Shown: piece after piece, positions 10,501 through 17,600 of the stretch
How positions within the stretch are numbered: position 1 is the stretch's first letter
How the letters are laid out: each line of letters starts with the position of its first letter
Assembly (NCBI GenBank): GCA_947458545.1
Contig: CANGYH010000001.1
Location: 1,116,001 to 1,180,000, forward strand
Origin: Cytophagaceae bacterium
Lineage (GTDB): Bacteria; Bacteroidota; Bacteroidia; Cytophagales; Flexibacteraceae
DNA length: 64,000 bases
Direction of reading: 5' to 3'
Made by a program: the position numbers and the translations under genes
The notes under the pieces: generated by a model
Databases searched by the model: none
What the model was told of the DNA's origin: nothing
What the model saw: the letters and a program-made list of their open reading frames with translations, nothing else

Positions 10501-13500
10501 CATTCTGCACGACGCCGCTGCCCGTCCAGGCAAAGCCATATCGGCCAGATCCTCCGGAGATTGTAAGCGCAATACCACCATCGGCAGCGCCGCAAATTGT
10601 GGACAAGGCCAGTGTGGCCGTTACGCTGGGGGCTGGTAATGCCGTTACTGCCAAGCCAGCCGATGCGGCACGGCAACCGTCAACATTGGTTACCAAAACC
10701 GTGTAGGTACCAGTTTGTGCAACCGAGAGTGAGTCTTGCACGGCACTTGCCAGCAGGGTATCGTTGCGGCTCCAGGCATACGTGGCAAACCCGGCAGTGG
10801 CCCGCAGCATAACCTGGCTACCCAGGCAGAAGGTATCTGGCCCATCCACCAGGGGCGGCAAAGGTTGAACCCCGGCTCGCAAAAGGAACGTGTCTGAGGC
10901 GGCGGCGCAGAAACCTGGGCGCGTGATTTCTATTTGGTACAGTCCGGGCTGGCTTGCCGCCAGGACGGGGCTGGCGGAGGTCAGCAGGGTGTCGTTCCGC
11001 AGCCACCGGATAAAGAAGGCCGGATCTGTTACGGAGCTGGTGAGCAGGACGGTGTCGCCCTGGCAAACAACGTTGGGGCCAGACAAGGTAGGCGTTGGAG
11101 GTATGGGGCCAGGCAAAACCTCGGCCGTGTCTGCCAGAGATGTACATCCCAAAGCGTCTGTGAGCGTTGCGGTGTAAATGCCGGGTAGGGATATCAGAAG
11201 GCTGTCTGCCGCAGCGCCGGCAATGGTGACGCCATTACGCTGCCAGGCAGGCAAGCCCGTGCCAGAGAGGCGCAGCACCAGCGTATCGGCAGCACAGATT
11301 TGCACAGGGCCCACCACAATGGGGGCCGCAGGTGCCGCCAAGGCGCGCACAAGCGCCGGTGCAGAAGTGTCTGCACAGCCAGCCGAGGTAAACACCACTA
11401 CGGCGTAAGTACCTGCCTGGGCAATGCCGCCAAGGGTTTGGGCGGTGTCATTAGGCAATACCACGCCTGCGCGCAGCCATTGGTAGCGTGCTGCAGGCCC
11501 GGTGGTGAGGGTTGCGGTGTTGCCGGGGCAGAAAGCCGTGTCGCCCGATACGACCGGAGCGGCAGGGGCAGACTCTTCTGTAACAATTATCTGATTACCC
11601 GCACTGCCACAGCCCGCTGCCGAGGTTGCCACCAGGCGGTAAATGCCCGCACGGTTTACCACCAAACTGGGGGCCGTTCCCTGGGGGGCAGGTAGTAAGG
11701 TATCATTTCTGAACCATTGCAGGCTCTCCGTAGCCGTAGTGCTAAGTGTAACCGTAGCGCCTGGGCATAGGCCCAGCGGGCCAGAGGCTGCAATAGAGGG
11801 TACGCTCGGGGCCGGATTGACCAGGCCACGGACCGTATCGCGAGCGAAGCAGCCGTTTAAGTTGGCAGAAAAGTCTAGGCGGTAGTTACCGCCGCCCGAT
11901 ACTTGCCGGGCCATGGGCAGGCCAATGCCATTGGTTAGGCCCGTTATACCGGCAGCCTCGCCTACACTGTATCGGACATCTGCCGCACGTGGCACAACGC
12001 TGCCAGCTATACGGAGGGTATCGCCAGCGCAGACTGGGCCAGGTGCTGTTATAGCTAACCTAGGTGCAGGGCGCACAAGCAGAACCGCAGTGGCAGAGTC
12101 TGTACCGCAGCCATTGCTTGCCCCTACACGGATGGTAATTTGCTGAATAACGCTATCTGCATTGGTGGGCGCAACGGCAATGCGATTGCCCGTACCATTG
12201 ACAAGGTTGCCCAACGAAGCGTCGCCAAACATCCGCCACCCCAGCGTAGCATCTGTGGCCGGATCAGCCGTCAGGTCTAGGAAAACAGAGTCTCCTGAAC
12301 AAAGGGAGCGGAAAGCCGGACTTACTGCTAGCTGTAAGCGAGGCGCTACCGAGACGGGGATGCTCAGCGTATCGCTGGTGCATGCGCCGGCCTGTGCCCA
12401 GGCACGGTAAATAATGGTCTCGCTGTTGCGGGTCAGGTTGCGCAGGGTGTCGTTTATGGCAGTACCAATGCCTGCGTTGGCACCTGTTAAAGCTGGATTT
12501 GCCACAGGGCGCCAGGCAATGTCTGCCCCGGCCGGCGTAGCAGACAAGGCAACTCCTACGGGTGTGCCACTACAAATGGAGGCAGATGCCGGAGTTGCGC
12601 CAAGGGTTGGCTTTATGTCTGTTTGGATATAGATCGTGTCGGCAGCACCTTGGCAGCCATCGAGTGTAGGCACGATGCTATAGCCCACTACACCTTGGCC
12701 AGAAAGCTGCCCTGTGAGTGCTGGGCCGCTTCCCGGGGCCTGGCCTGCGACGCTGCCCTGCGCCACAAAGGTTGTCCAGTTATAGGTTGCCCCCACGGGG
12801 CGGGCACGAAGCGGTACCGAAAAAATCGTGTTGGCGCAGACGCGAACAGTGTCTGAAAGGCCCAGCAAAGTAGGCCTTACGCCCACAGCAACGCGTACCA
12901 AGGCGGCAGGGCCCTGGCAGCCAGCCACGGTTGGCGTGATGGCATAAGCCACAACGGCCCGTACCGTATCTGTATTGGTTAGCTGCTGCGCGAGACGGCT
13001 ACCAGCGAAAGGAGCGAATCCGGTGGCAGAGCCTTCAACAAGCGTTGGCGCAAAAGCAAATTGGGTGCCTGCTACCGGTCCTGATACCTGAACCAGGGCG
13101 CTGTCTCCGCTGCAAAGGGTGGTATCTGCTGTAACCAACACAACCCTGGGGATGGGCTGCACAACTGCATAGACAGAAAACGTGTCGCCCAGGCAAGTAC
13201 CAGCCGATGGTTGTACCAGGTAGCGCACACGCCCTATCACATCGCCACTGTTGGTAAGGGCTACGCGGATGGTATCTCCGCTGCCGCTTGTGGCACCTCC
13301 GATGCCGGGCGAAACCGCCGCTGCTGTGTAGCTGAACGTAACCCCGGGCTGGACGCTGCGCAATACAATCTCGCCGCGCTGGCCAGAGCAGACCTCTAAA
13401 ACGGCAGGGGTAGCAGCTGCAGTAGGCCTGCCCGTTACAATGGCTACGCCTGCCTGGGGAGCACTGCTGCAACCGCTAAGGGAGGCCACACCTAAATAGG

Positions 13501-15037
13501 TAACGGTGCCATTGCCTGTAATTACCTGATCAATGAGCGGGCCGCTGCCATCGGCTTGGCCGTTGGCCGTCCCGGTAGCGGTGGCCGTCCAGGCAAAGGT
13601 GGCTCCGGCATCGGGGCTGGCGAGCACGAAGATGGCCGAGCCGCCCTCGCAGATCCGGAGGGTATCGGGCAGCATCACCAAGCGGGGCGTACGTTTTACG
13701 CGGGTGGTAGCACTTGCCGTATCTACACAGCCGTTGGTGTCTGCCACTGCGTAGCGGACCCGAACAGTGCCTATACCAGCCGAGTCTGGATAAAACAAGT
13801 TTGGCAAGCGTGTACCTGCCCCAAGCAAAGTGCCGCCAGCCGGCAAAAGATTAAGCGCAACCGCCGCAGAGCCTTGGCAATAAGCCGTGTCTAGCCCTGA
13901 GATACTGGCCGTCGGCAAGCTGAAGACCTGGGTGGTCTGAGATATTGAATCTTGACAACCCAGGGCAGTGGTAAACACATACCAGATGGTATGGGTGCCG
14001 ATACCAGAGGTGGCAGGGTCAAACACGTTGCCGCTTACACCTGGCCCTTTAAAAACACCCCCTAGCGGGCTTGGCACCAGGGTTGTGGCACTGGCATTGA
14101 TACAATATTTTGGCGAAAGACCCGTAAAGCTCAGGGCAGGCGCAGACTGCACCGTAACCGTGGCCGAGCGAATGGACTGGCAGGCAGAGCCACCGCCTGA
14201 TGTAGGCTCGGTAACTCTGAGCAGTACCGGGCGCAAGGGCCCGTTAGACGATGCCGTAAACAGGATTTGGTGTGGCCCAGGGCCAGTAATGGTGGGCAAG
14301 CCATTGGCTGTAAAAGTGCCCGCACCATTTACGATTATCCAAGAAAAAACTGCATCTGCAGAAGCTGTGCCCGTAAAACTTACATCAACCATCTGGCCCA
14401 AGCAGATGGCTGGCTGGCTAAAAGCCAGGTTTGCCACAGGCACCGGATTAACAAGAACCCGTAGCGAATCGGTAGCCGAGCAGCCGGCAGGCGTAGTAAC
14501 GGTGAGCGCAATCGGGGTGGTTGTATTCTCTACCAATGCGCCAGGGCCACTGCCAGGGATGGTAACCGTACTGCCCGACAATGTGCGTGCGCTGCCTGCC
14601 CCATCAGTATAGCTCCAGACGAAGGTGCCCGCTGCAGAGGCAGATCCGGTAAGACGTATGGCCTGCCCCACGCAAGCCCGTAAATCTGCGCCGGCAGAAA
14701 CCAACAAGGCAGGTGGTGCCTGCAACGTAACCGATACAGTGGTATCTGTAAAAGTGGCCAGGCTAAGTATGAAAACCGTGTATAGGCCCGGCTGCAGCCC
14801 ACTTTGCCTGTAAAGGCCTTGCGTAAGGCCTTGCTGGGCATTACCCCCGCTCCATCCAAAAAGGTAGTTGGATGAATCTAGCGGGAGGGTAAATGCAATA
14901 GAGCCGTTGGTGTCTCCGGCGCAGGTGGGGTTAACTACCGTCGGAGAGATGGTGATGATTGGCTGGGCCAGGGCGGGAGCACCCAGGCAGGCCATCAATC
15001 CCAGAAAAACCAGAGCCTGACGTATAAATCGCTGCAT
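4544..15037 (-). CDS. Giant repeat-rich secreted protein with type IX (type B) sorting domain
   Basis: A 3,497-residue surface or secreted protein. Residues 1-25 form a signal peptide ending PALAQ. Residue ranges below are estimated by eye. About 30-105 is one SprB-like repeat (C-GDTNGSI then YLFGWSGG and GLQPGLYTV). About 110-1060 is a series of PKD-like units of roughly 80-110 residues, each with a Cys-Ser/Ala-Gly or CEGG start and a late Gly-Cys. About 1070-1470 is Ig-like, with repeated W-x-R/L-x-G and GTY/GIY. About 1470-1620, 2094-2430 and 2719-3400 are SprB-like repeats, with CxGxxxGxI and LxAGxYxVxVxD. The last 85 residues are the CHU_C/gliding-motility type C-terminal domain: NVFSPNGDGINDTW, VYNRWGRLVY, WDGG, SGVYIYEL. 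T9SS recognises this domain, so the protein should cross the outer membrane and stay at, or leave, the surface. It is very rich in Thr, Ser, Ala, Gly and regularly spaced Cys, and poor in Lys. The role could be adhesion, gliding or matrix; no catalytic domain is visible. Confidence 0.9.
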   Translation of the reverse strand: MQRFIRQALVFLGLMACLGAPALAQPIITISPTVVNPTCAGDTNGSIAFTLPLDSSNYLFGWSGGNAQQGLTQGLYRQSGLQPGLYTVFILSLATFTDTTVSVTLQAPPALLVSAGADLRACVGQAIRLTGSASAAGTFVWSYTDGAGSARTLSGSTVTIPGSGPGALVENTTTPIALTVTTPAGCSATDSLRVLVNPVPVANLAFSQPAICLGQMVDVSFTGTASADAVFSWIIVNGAGTFTANGLPTITGPGPHQILFTASSNGPLRPVLLRVTEPTSGGGSACQSIRSATVTVQSAPALSFTGLSPKYCINASATTLVPSPLGGVFKGPGVSGNVFDPATSGIGTHTIWYVFTTALGCQDSISQTTQVFSLPTASISGLDTAYCQGSAAVALNLLPAGGTLLGAGTRLPNLFYPDSAGIGTVRVRYAVADTNGCVDTASATTRVKRTPRLVMLPDTLRICEGGSAIFVLASPDAGATFAWTATATGTANGQADGSGPLIDQVITGNGTVTYLGVASLSGCSSAPQAGVAIVTGRPTAAATPAVLEVCSGQRGEIVLRSVQPGVTFSYTAAAVSPGIGGATSGSGDTIRVALTNSGDVIGRVRYLVQPSAGTCLGDTFSVYAVVQPIPRVVLVTADTTLCSGDSALVQVSGPVAGTQFAFAPTLVEGSATGFAPFAGSRLAQQLTNTDTVRAVVAYAITPTVAGCQGPAALVRVAVGVRPTLLGLSDTVRVCANTIFSVPLRARPVGATYNWTTFVAQGSVAGQAPGSGPALTGQLSGQGVVGYSIVPTLDGCQGAADTIYIQTDIKPTLGATPASASICSGTPVGVALSATPAGADIAWRPVANPALTGANAGIGTAINDTLRNLTRNSETIIYRAWAQAGACTSDTLSIPVSVAPRLQLAVSPAFRSLCSGDSVFLDLTADPATDATLGWRMFGDASLGNLVNGTGNRIAVAPTNADSVIQQITIRVGASNGCGTDSATAVLLVRPAPRLAITAPGPVCAGDTLRIAGSVVPRAADVRYSVGEAAGITGLTNGIGLPMARQVSGGGNYRLDFSANLNGCFARDTVRGLVNPAPSVPSIAASGPLGLCPGATVTLSTTATESLQWFRNDTLLPAPQGTAPSLVVNRAGIYRLVATSAAGCGSAGNQIIVTEESAPAAPVVSGDTAFCPGNTATLTTGPAARYQWLRAGVVLPNDTAQTLGGIAQAGTYAVVVFTSAGCADTSAPALVRALAAPAAPIVVGPVQICAADTLVLRLSGTGLPAWQRNGVTIAGAAADSLLISLPGIYTATLTDALGCTSLADTAEVLPGPIPPTPTLSGPNVVCQGDTVLLTSSVTDPAFFIRWLRNDTLLTSASPVLAASQPGLYQIEITRPGFCAAASDTFLLRAGVQPLPPLVDGPDTFCLGSQVMLRATAGFATYAWSRNDTLLASAVQDSLSVAQTGTYTVLVTNVDGCRAASAGLAVTALPAPSVTATLALSTICGAADGGIALTISGGSGRYGFAWTGSGVVQNVQNQTALRSGIYGVVVTDSATGCATALANLQLQDTAVFAAAANVQAANRCTGTSGRIVLTLDAAAGPYTFDWTGTGIGLVAGQQDQLSLAAGTYQVAITQTTTGCSRTLAGLVVAPFTPTRPTISGRRSLCGIGTTLLRSSAAIGNQWYLNGSALAGATTDTLRASVLGAYHVIDTTGGCNASSDTITIINSVPPARPTVSGDSTLCPGDTGTLTASTPVSGWLLDGAPLGSTANVLNVTAFGQYRAFVSDTNGCADTSAVFRVGPIRYNVSLEAVGTTNCTATDGRLIARYTASAATLLWKDATGNLVQTGGDTLRGLAPGRYRVVVQNGLCADSADAQISAPALLALSIQTSAANCGLADGSAIATVPGATPQITWYADNGSGTLDSIATGAAITGLLPRAYAAIAAEGFCRDTTQFTLSDTLRRTIVQVRPASACGLPTGVLRISSPSVLDSIVWKNAAQTILATTDSLVAVAGTYTVVFKAVGGCLDSSIAILSVGPAPRVAAVTTPNSTCFSTDGTATADFGPGATYAWYRTEGGTRTFVGSTATVANLLFGAYRVVSQNTLCLDSADVLVGRPANCGAACGIRLAVASNPVTCAGGTNGQVLALVTTGGSGQYQFRLNNAGAWLSSDSVFRRFNGLPAGSYVITVRDARDTLCSTSAAQVIGTQVTLSLLTQVDNGSCGSTAGGSVRVRVAGGVAPYRISLDSGTTFVQLASPFGDTTFANLAAGIYPLVVEDGTPCRTVAQRITIAPRNSIRPALTLQPVTCFGTATGGFRVNAVRNGTGSYTVRINGGTAQALRLDSTYTGLAAGNQTIFVTDVGTGCTFDTTLVLAQPARLVATVAIEQQPSCAQPDGQIRLVSATGGTAPYRFTLLRAGVLVNGPASFGDSLRGGLRAGAYVLRITDTAACADSVAFTLRAPQQNIVVAATPATPILCPGQPITFRSALNVPLPGVTYQWRINGAAISGATADTLPISTLANADIVDVVVQTTDTSSCFAGLPATSAPVPVRVLAGTVAASVSLSPPEVLTCPATPVTLQARNLAGITGATYAFYRNGAQVQAGTDSTYTLPSPSDGDSVFVVLTAPSGATCIVPGVDTSSVTRISVQSIIVANTTVTGSDTVSCQGQALLLRAASNLAGQAGFSVQWLRNGQPIANATSLTLAVAEPAGLYQYQAIVRLSNPAVCITGLPDTSSAFAVRFRPAADPRCRPCQVRLAVDTVLAANCAGQSNGQIRLQASGGTGRYEYGLLLNDTVRAYGALANFTGLAVGNYGFVVRDSLNRLCADTLRNIAVGSRTNLTATVVVTRLVPCAGTANGRIEVRTVTGGFGRYRYKIRNADTLTANNVFTGLRAGNYTVTVHDDSTRCTFVTAVRIDTAPPLRAFARVSRNVSCYGSQDAQITIDSVQNGSGGFAYSLVGPDTGYQPLALGQPISPSFGAGIRVVYVRDGNRCVAALSINVRQPDSLRLAMGALQRSDCAGPTGMARLARFGGGSGSLVYALLRPAATRPDTIRIPNDSTLRNLVGGDYRLTVTDSLGCTRSVAFRIGSDAPLARQITVVGNCPGGTNGQILLRGLEGGRRPYTFELQRADGFRRTQADSTFSNLTPGVYTIAVIDNSIPACTSSYTRTLSTLDTLRAQVVRFTPSNCDAADGVAILRITGGYPGYRFAYDSLPGTFTAFRPLVGDTLRISGLSARPEGVLHQIRLLDATDGGGCTGSFAFQLPGNTPLTYSLAVENNRCFGDASGKLVLNDVRGTGPLQVSVFDANTGQLVKVDSLRDRFFRGSQLTVPGLQAGTYNVQLSQYGPCSSSVTRTVILTQPPRIEVAYRQMNSTSPDYAEGEVQIDSITGGVGAYEIRTSDPGTYQAFVRGLYLERLEPGTLNLYVRDSNGCEVTRTLEVARDSSFNPTNVFSPNGDGINDTWIIKNLVPGTGVRVYNRWGRLVYQASPYRNDWDGGEAPSGVYIYELTPPQGGLVKGWVEILRNEGR

Positions 15038-15161
15038 ACTTTTGGCTGGCGGCCTTTGTTGGGGAGCGGGGCCGCCATTAACCGAGAGCTCTAGGCAAAC
15101 AGCGCAGCGGTTTGGGGCCTGCGTGCGATGTTATGACAAAAAGTGCCTATGGCTCCGGCAA

Positions 15162-15192
15162 CAAAAGTATCGGCCCGCCAAAGCGGGCCGAT
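15162..15192 (-). terminator. Hairpin after the tryptophan dioxygenase gene
   Basis: Stem ATCGGCCCGC (15169-15178) pairs with GCGGGCCGAT (15183-15192) around a four-base loop. On the minus strand the stem is followed by ACTTTTG, giving a short T run. It lies between the dioxygenase stop and the giant gene start and should end kynA transcription. The same bases read TACTTTTG on the minus strand, a -7-type element that could serve the giant gene, but I see no -33 TTG at the right distance. Confidence 0.7.
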
Positions 15193-15254
15193 GCGAAGGA
15201 ACCTGCAAATCTTACGTGCCTGCCATTCGCCGTAACATTGGCAACAGGCTGGTT

Positions 15255-16190
15255 TTAGGCCCAGTCTCCTAGCTCCGGAAAAAACCGGTTTAGCTGAAAA
15301 TGCGGCGGCAGATACCGCTGCCAGTTGGTGCCGCCCGTAGCGGGCAAATCGGCTGGTTGCTGCTTTAGGTAACGGACGGCAGACTTCAGGTGCACCAGGC
15401 GCCACTCCAGGTTTACCAGCCTGTCTAGGCGCAGCAGGGCCTCCTTTAGCTCGGGGCCAGGGTTGCCGTGGGTGGCCTTCAGGTATTGGCGGCGGAGGTT
15501 GGTAGCGGCAAACTGCTCGATTGCCTGCTGGAAATCGCGCTCGTACTTAGCCTCGAAGCGGCGCAGCGTCAGGGTTTTGGCTCCAGATGTTTGCTCTGTG
15601 GCGCCCTGGCGCCAATACATCTTCTCCCACACCTGGGCAGGAGTGTATTGCTCGGCCTGCGGGCCGCGCAAGTCTGGGCGCACAAGAAGCCATCCATCTG
15701 TAGAGGCAATCTCTATGAGCCTGAACTGCGCAGACTGAAAGCCCGATGCAGGCAGCAGGGCCATCCGAAAGCGCAAGAACTGGTCTTGATCCATACCCTC
15801 AGACATGACGTCGAAGCTGGATACCAGGTTTTCGAAATATCGATTGCAGCGTCTTACGCGCTTAAGCAGAGTTTGCTCGTCTGGCTCTGCCAGTTCGGCA
15901 ATCTGGGCCAGCTCAGAGCGTATCATCTTGAAATTTAACTCTGATATCTGGTGATAGATGATAAATATCTGCTCGTCAGGAAACTGCGTCCGGGTAGTTT
16001 GCAGAGAGAGCAGCGTATCAGTATGGATATAGTCCCAGTAGTTGAGGTAGTCTTGGTAGAGCAGACCCTCTAGGTAGGCATCGAGCTCTTGGCCGGTAGC
16101 CGCATACTTTTCTTGAAGTTTTACCAGCAAGCGGCCCCAGGCTTCGTTCTCGCTCAGTAGGGCTGCGGCGGTATCTAATTTATCTGCCAT
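15255..16190 (-). CDS. kynA: Tryptophan 2,3-dioxygenase
   Basis: A haem enzyme that opens the indole ring of L-tryptophan with O2 to give N-formylkynurenine, the first step of the kynurenine pathway. It is a 311-residue cytosolic protein, close to the family's usual 280-370. Diagnostic blocks are DYLNYWDYIHTDTLLSLQ (about 47-64), IYHQISELNFKMI (about 79-91; family usually HQxxELWF, so the Trp is Asn here), FRMALLPASGFQSAQFR (about 142-158), and a C-terminal LEWRLVHLKSAVRYL carrying the expected proximal haem His. The ATG at 16190 is chosen over a longer frame with an Arg-rich extension. No kynurenine formamidase, kynureninase or other pathway gene lies nearby, so the route beyond this step (NAD synthesis or catabolism) cannot be judged here. 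Confidence 0.9.
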   Translation of the reverse strand: MADKLDTAAALLSENEAWGRLLVKLQEKYAATGQELDAYLEGLLYQDYLNYWDYIHTDTLLSLQTTRTQFPDEQIFIIYHQISELNFKMIRSELAQIAELAEPDEQTLLKRVRRCNRYFENLVSSFDVMSEGMDQDQFLRFRMALLPASGFQSAQFRLIEIASTDGWLLVRPDLRGPQAEQYTPAQVWEKMYWRQGATEQTSGAKTLTLRRFEAKYERDFQQAIEQFAATNLRRQYLKATHGNPGPELKEALLRLDRLVNLEWRLVHLKSAVRYLKQQPADLPATGGTNWQRYLPPHFQLNRFFPELGDWA

Positions 16191-16427
16191 AATCTGTGTG
16201 TGTAGGCGGAGCAAGATGGTCTGCATTTGCCTTTTGTGCCGCCGCCGCAAAGTTGAGCATTTCTACCTTACTCTGGCACTGATAATTCTCATCTGTAACC
16301 ATGGAACTGGCTGCGCTTGCGTCTCTGCTTCTCCCAATACCAAGGGTGCAAACCTTCGTACACTAAAGCGCAACTTTGTCTGGCAAACCTATTGCCACCT
16401 CTAAGCCCCTAAACCAGATTATTCCTC

Positions 16428-17600
16428 GTGCGCATACTCTTGGTTCATAATGCCTACCAGCAGTTTGGTGGCGAAGACACCACCTTTCTGAACGAGAAGG
16501 CATTGCTAGAAGCGGCAGGCCACCAGGTAGCCACACTCACCTTCGACAACAGCGCAGCCGATACGGCAGCGGGCAAGCTTGGCCTGCTTTGGCGTAGCAT
16601 CCACAATCCGGCCTCTGCCGACAGGGTGCGGCACGCCATTGCAGCACATCGGCCCGAGGTGATGCACGTACACAACTTCTTCTACACGGCCTCGCCGGCG
16701 GTTTTTGGGGCAGCCAAGGCAATGGGCGTACCTACGGTGGCTACTGTCCAAAATTACCGGCTTATCTGCGCAGGGGCTTACCTGATGCGCGAGGGCAAGG
16801 TCTGCGAGCTGTGTGTGCAAAAGACTTTTCCGGTATACGGGGTAATACACCAGTGCCACCGCGGCTCTGCCTTGGCATCGGCACAGCTTACGCTGAACAC
16901 GGGGCTGCATAAGTTGCGGGGCACTTTTCAAAGAGAGGTGGACCGCTTCGTCGTCGTTACCGATTTTAATCGCCAAAAGCTGCTTGCCAGCAGCTTGCGC
17001 CTGGCCCCTGGCCAGGTTGTGGTAAAGCCCAATAGCGTAGAAGACCTAGGAATGGCGCCACCTGAGGGGCGAACCGGGCCCTATCTCTTTGTAGGTCGGC
17101 TATCGGCCGAAAAAGGCATCCGTACCCTGCTCGCTGCTGCGGCGCAGGCAGGCTTTCCGCTAGAGATCCTTGGCGGAGGCCCCTTGCAGGGCGAGGTAGA
17201 AGCAGCCGCTGCCGCGCATGGCAACATAACCTATCTGGGTTTTCAGCCTCGGGCAGTGATTTTAGAGAAGATGCGCACGGCTCAGGCGCTGCTTTTCCCC
17301 TCGGTCTGGTACGAAGGATTACCGCTGGTAATCTGCGAGGCGCTCTCTACCGGGTTGCCCGTAATCATAAGCAACCTAGGCAACCTAAACGAGATCATCA
17401 CAGATGGGCAGGATGGCCTCTGGTTTACCCCTGGCAGCGCAGATGCGCTTGCCCATGCCGTAGCCCGATTTACCAACCTAGACCGTGGCCCGCTATATGA
17501 AGCCGCGCGGCAGACTTACCTGAGGCGCTATACCGCTGCCCAAAACCTGGCAAGCCTAGAGGCGCTGTACCAAAGCCTTCAGTTGCAGGTAAAGGCCTAG
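16428..17600 (+). CDS. Family 4 glycosyltransferase (GGED type)
   Basis: A GT-B fold transferase of 390 residues with the N-terminal signature HNAYQQFGGEDTTF found in a subgroup of envelope-polysaccharide GT4 enzymes. HVHNFFYTASPAVF sits near residue 80, the donor domain has GRLSAEKGIRTLL, and E-x7-E occurs in WYEGLPLVICEALSTG. The start must be the GTG at 16428: an in-frame TAA lies just upstream and the first residues after the GTG are already the first beta strand. The stop TAG shares four bases (CTAG) with the stop of the opposing M28 peptidase gene. It stands alone rather than in a polysaccharide cluster, so its glycan is unknown. Confidence 0.85.
   Translation: MRILLVHNAYQQFGGEDTTFLNEKALLEAAGHQVATLTFDNSAADTAAGKLGLLWRSIHNPASADRVRHAIAAHRPEVMHVHNFFYTASPAVFGAAKAMGVPTVATVQNYRLICAGAYLMREGKVCELCVQKTFPVYGVIHQCHRGSALASAQLTLNTGLHKLRGTFQREVDRFVVVTDFNRQKLLASSLRLAPGQVVVKPNSVEDLGMAPPEGRTGPYLFVGRLSAEKGIRTLLAAAAQAGFPLEILGGGPLQGEVEAAAAAHGNITYLGFQPRAVILEKMRTAQALLFPSVWYEGLPLVICEALSTGLPVIISNLGNLNEIITDGQDGLWFTPGSADALAHAVARFTNLDRGPLYEAARQTYLRRYTAAQNLASLEALYQSLQLQVKA

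Noticed and set aside
13968-14612. 214-codon plus-strand frame inside the giant gene
   Set aside because: Antisense shadow; many such frames occur along the giant gene because its codons avoid reverse-strand stops.
15162-15169. TACTTTTG as promoter of the giant gene
   Set aside because: No TTG at 17-23 bases upstream, and the same bases form the T run of the kynA terminator; left as a possibility only.
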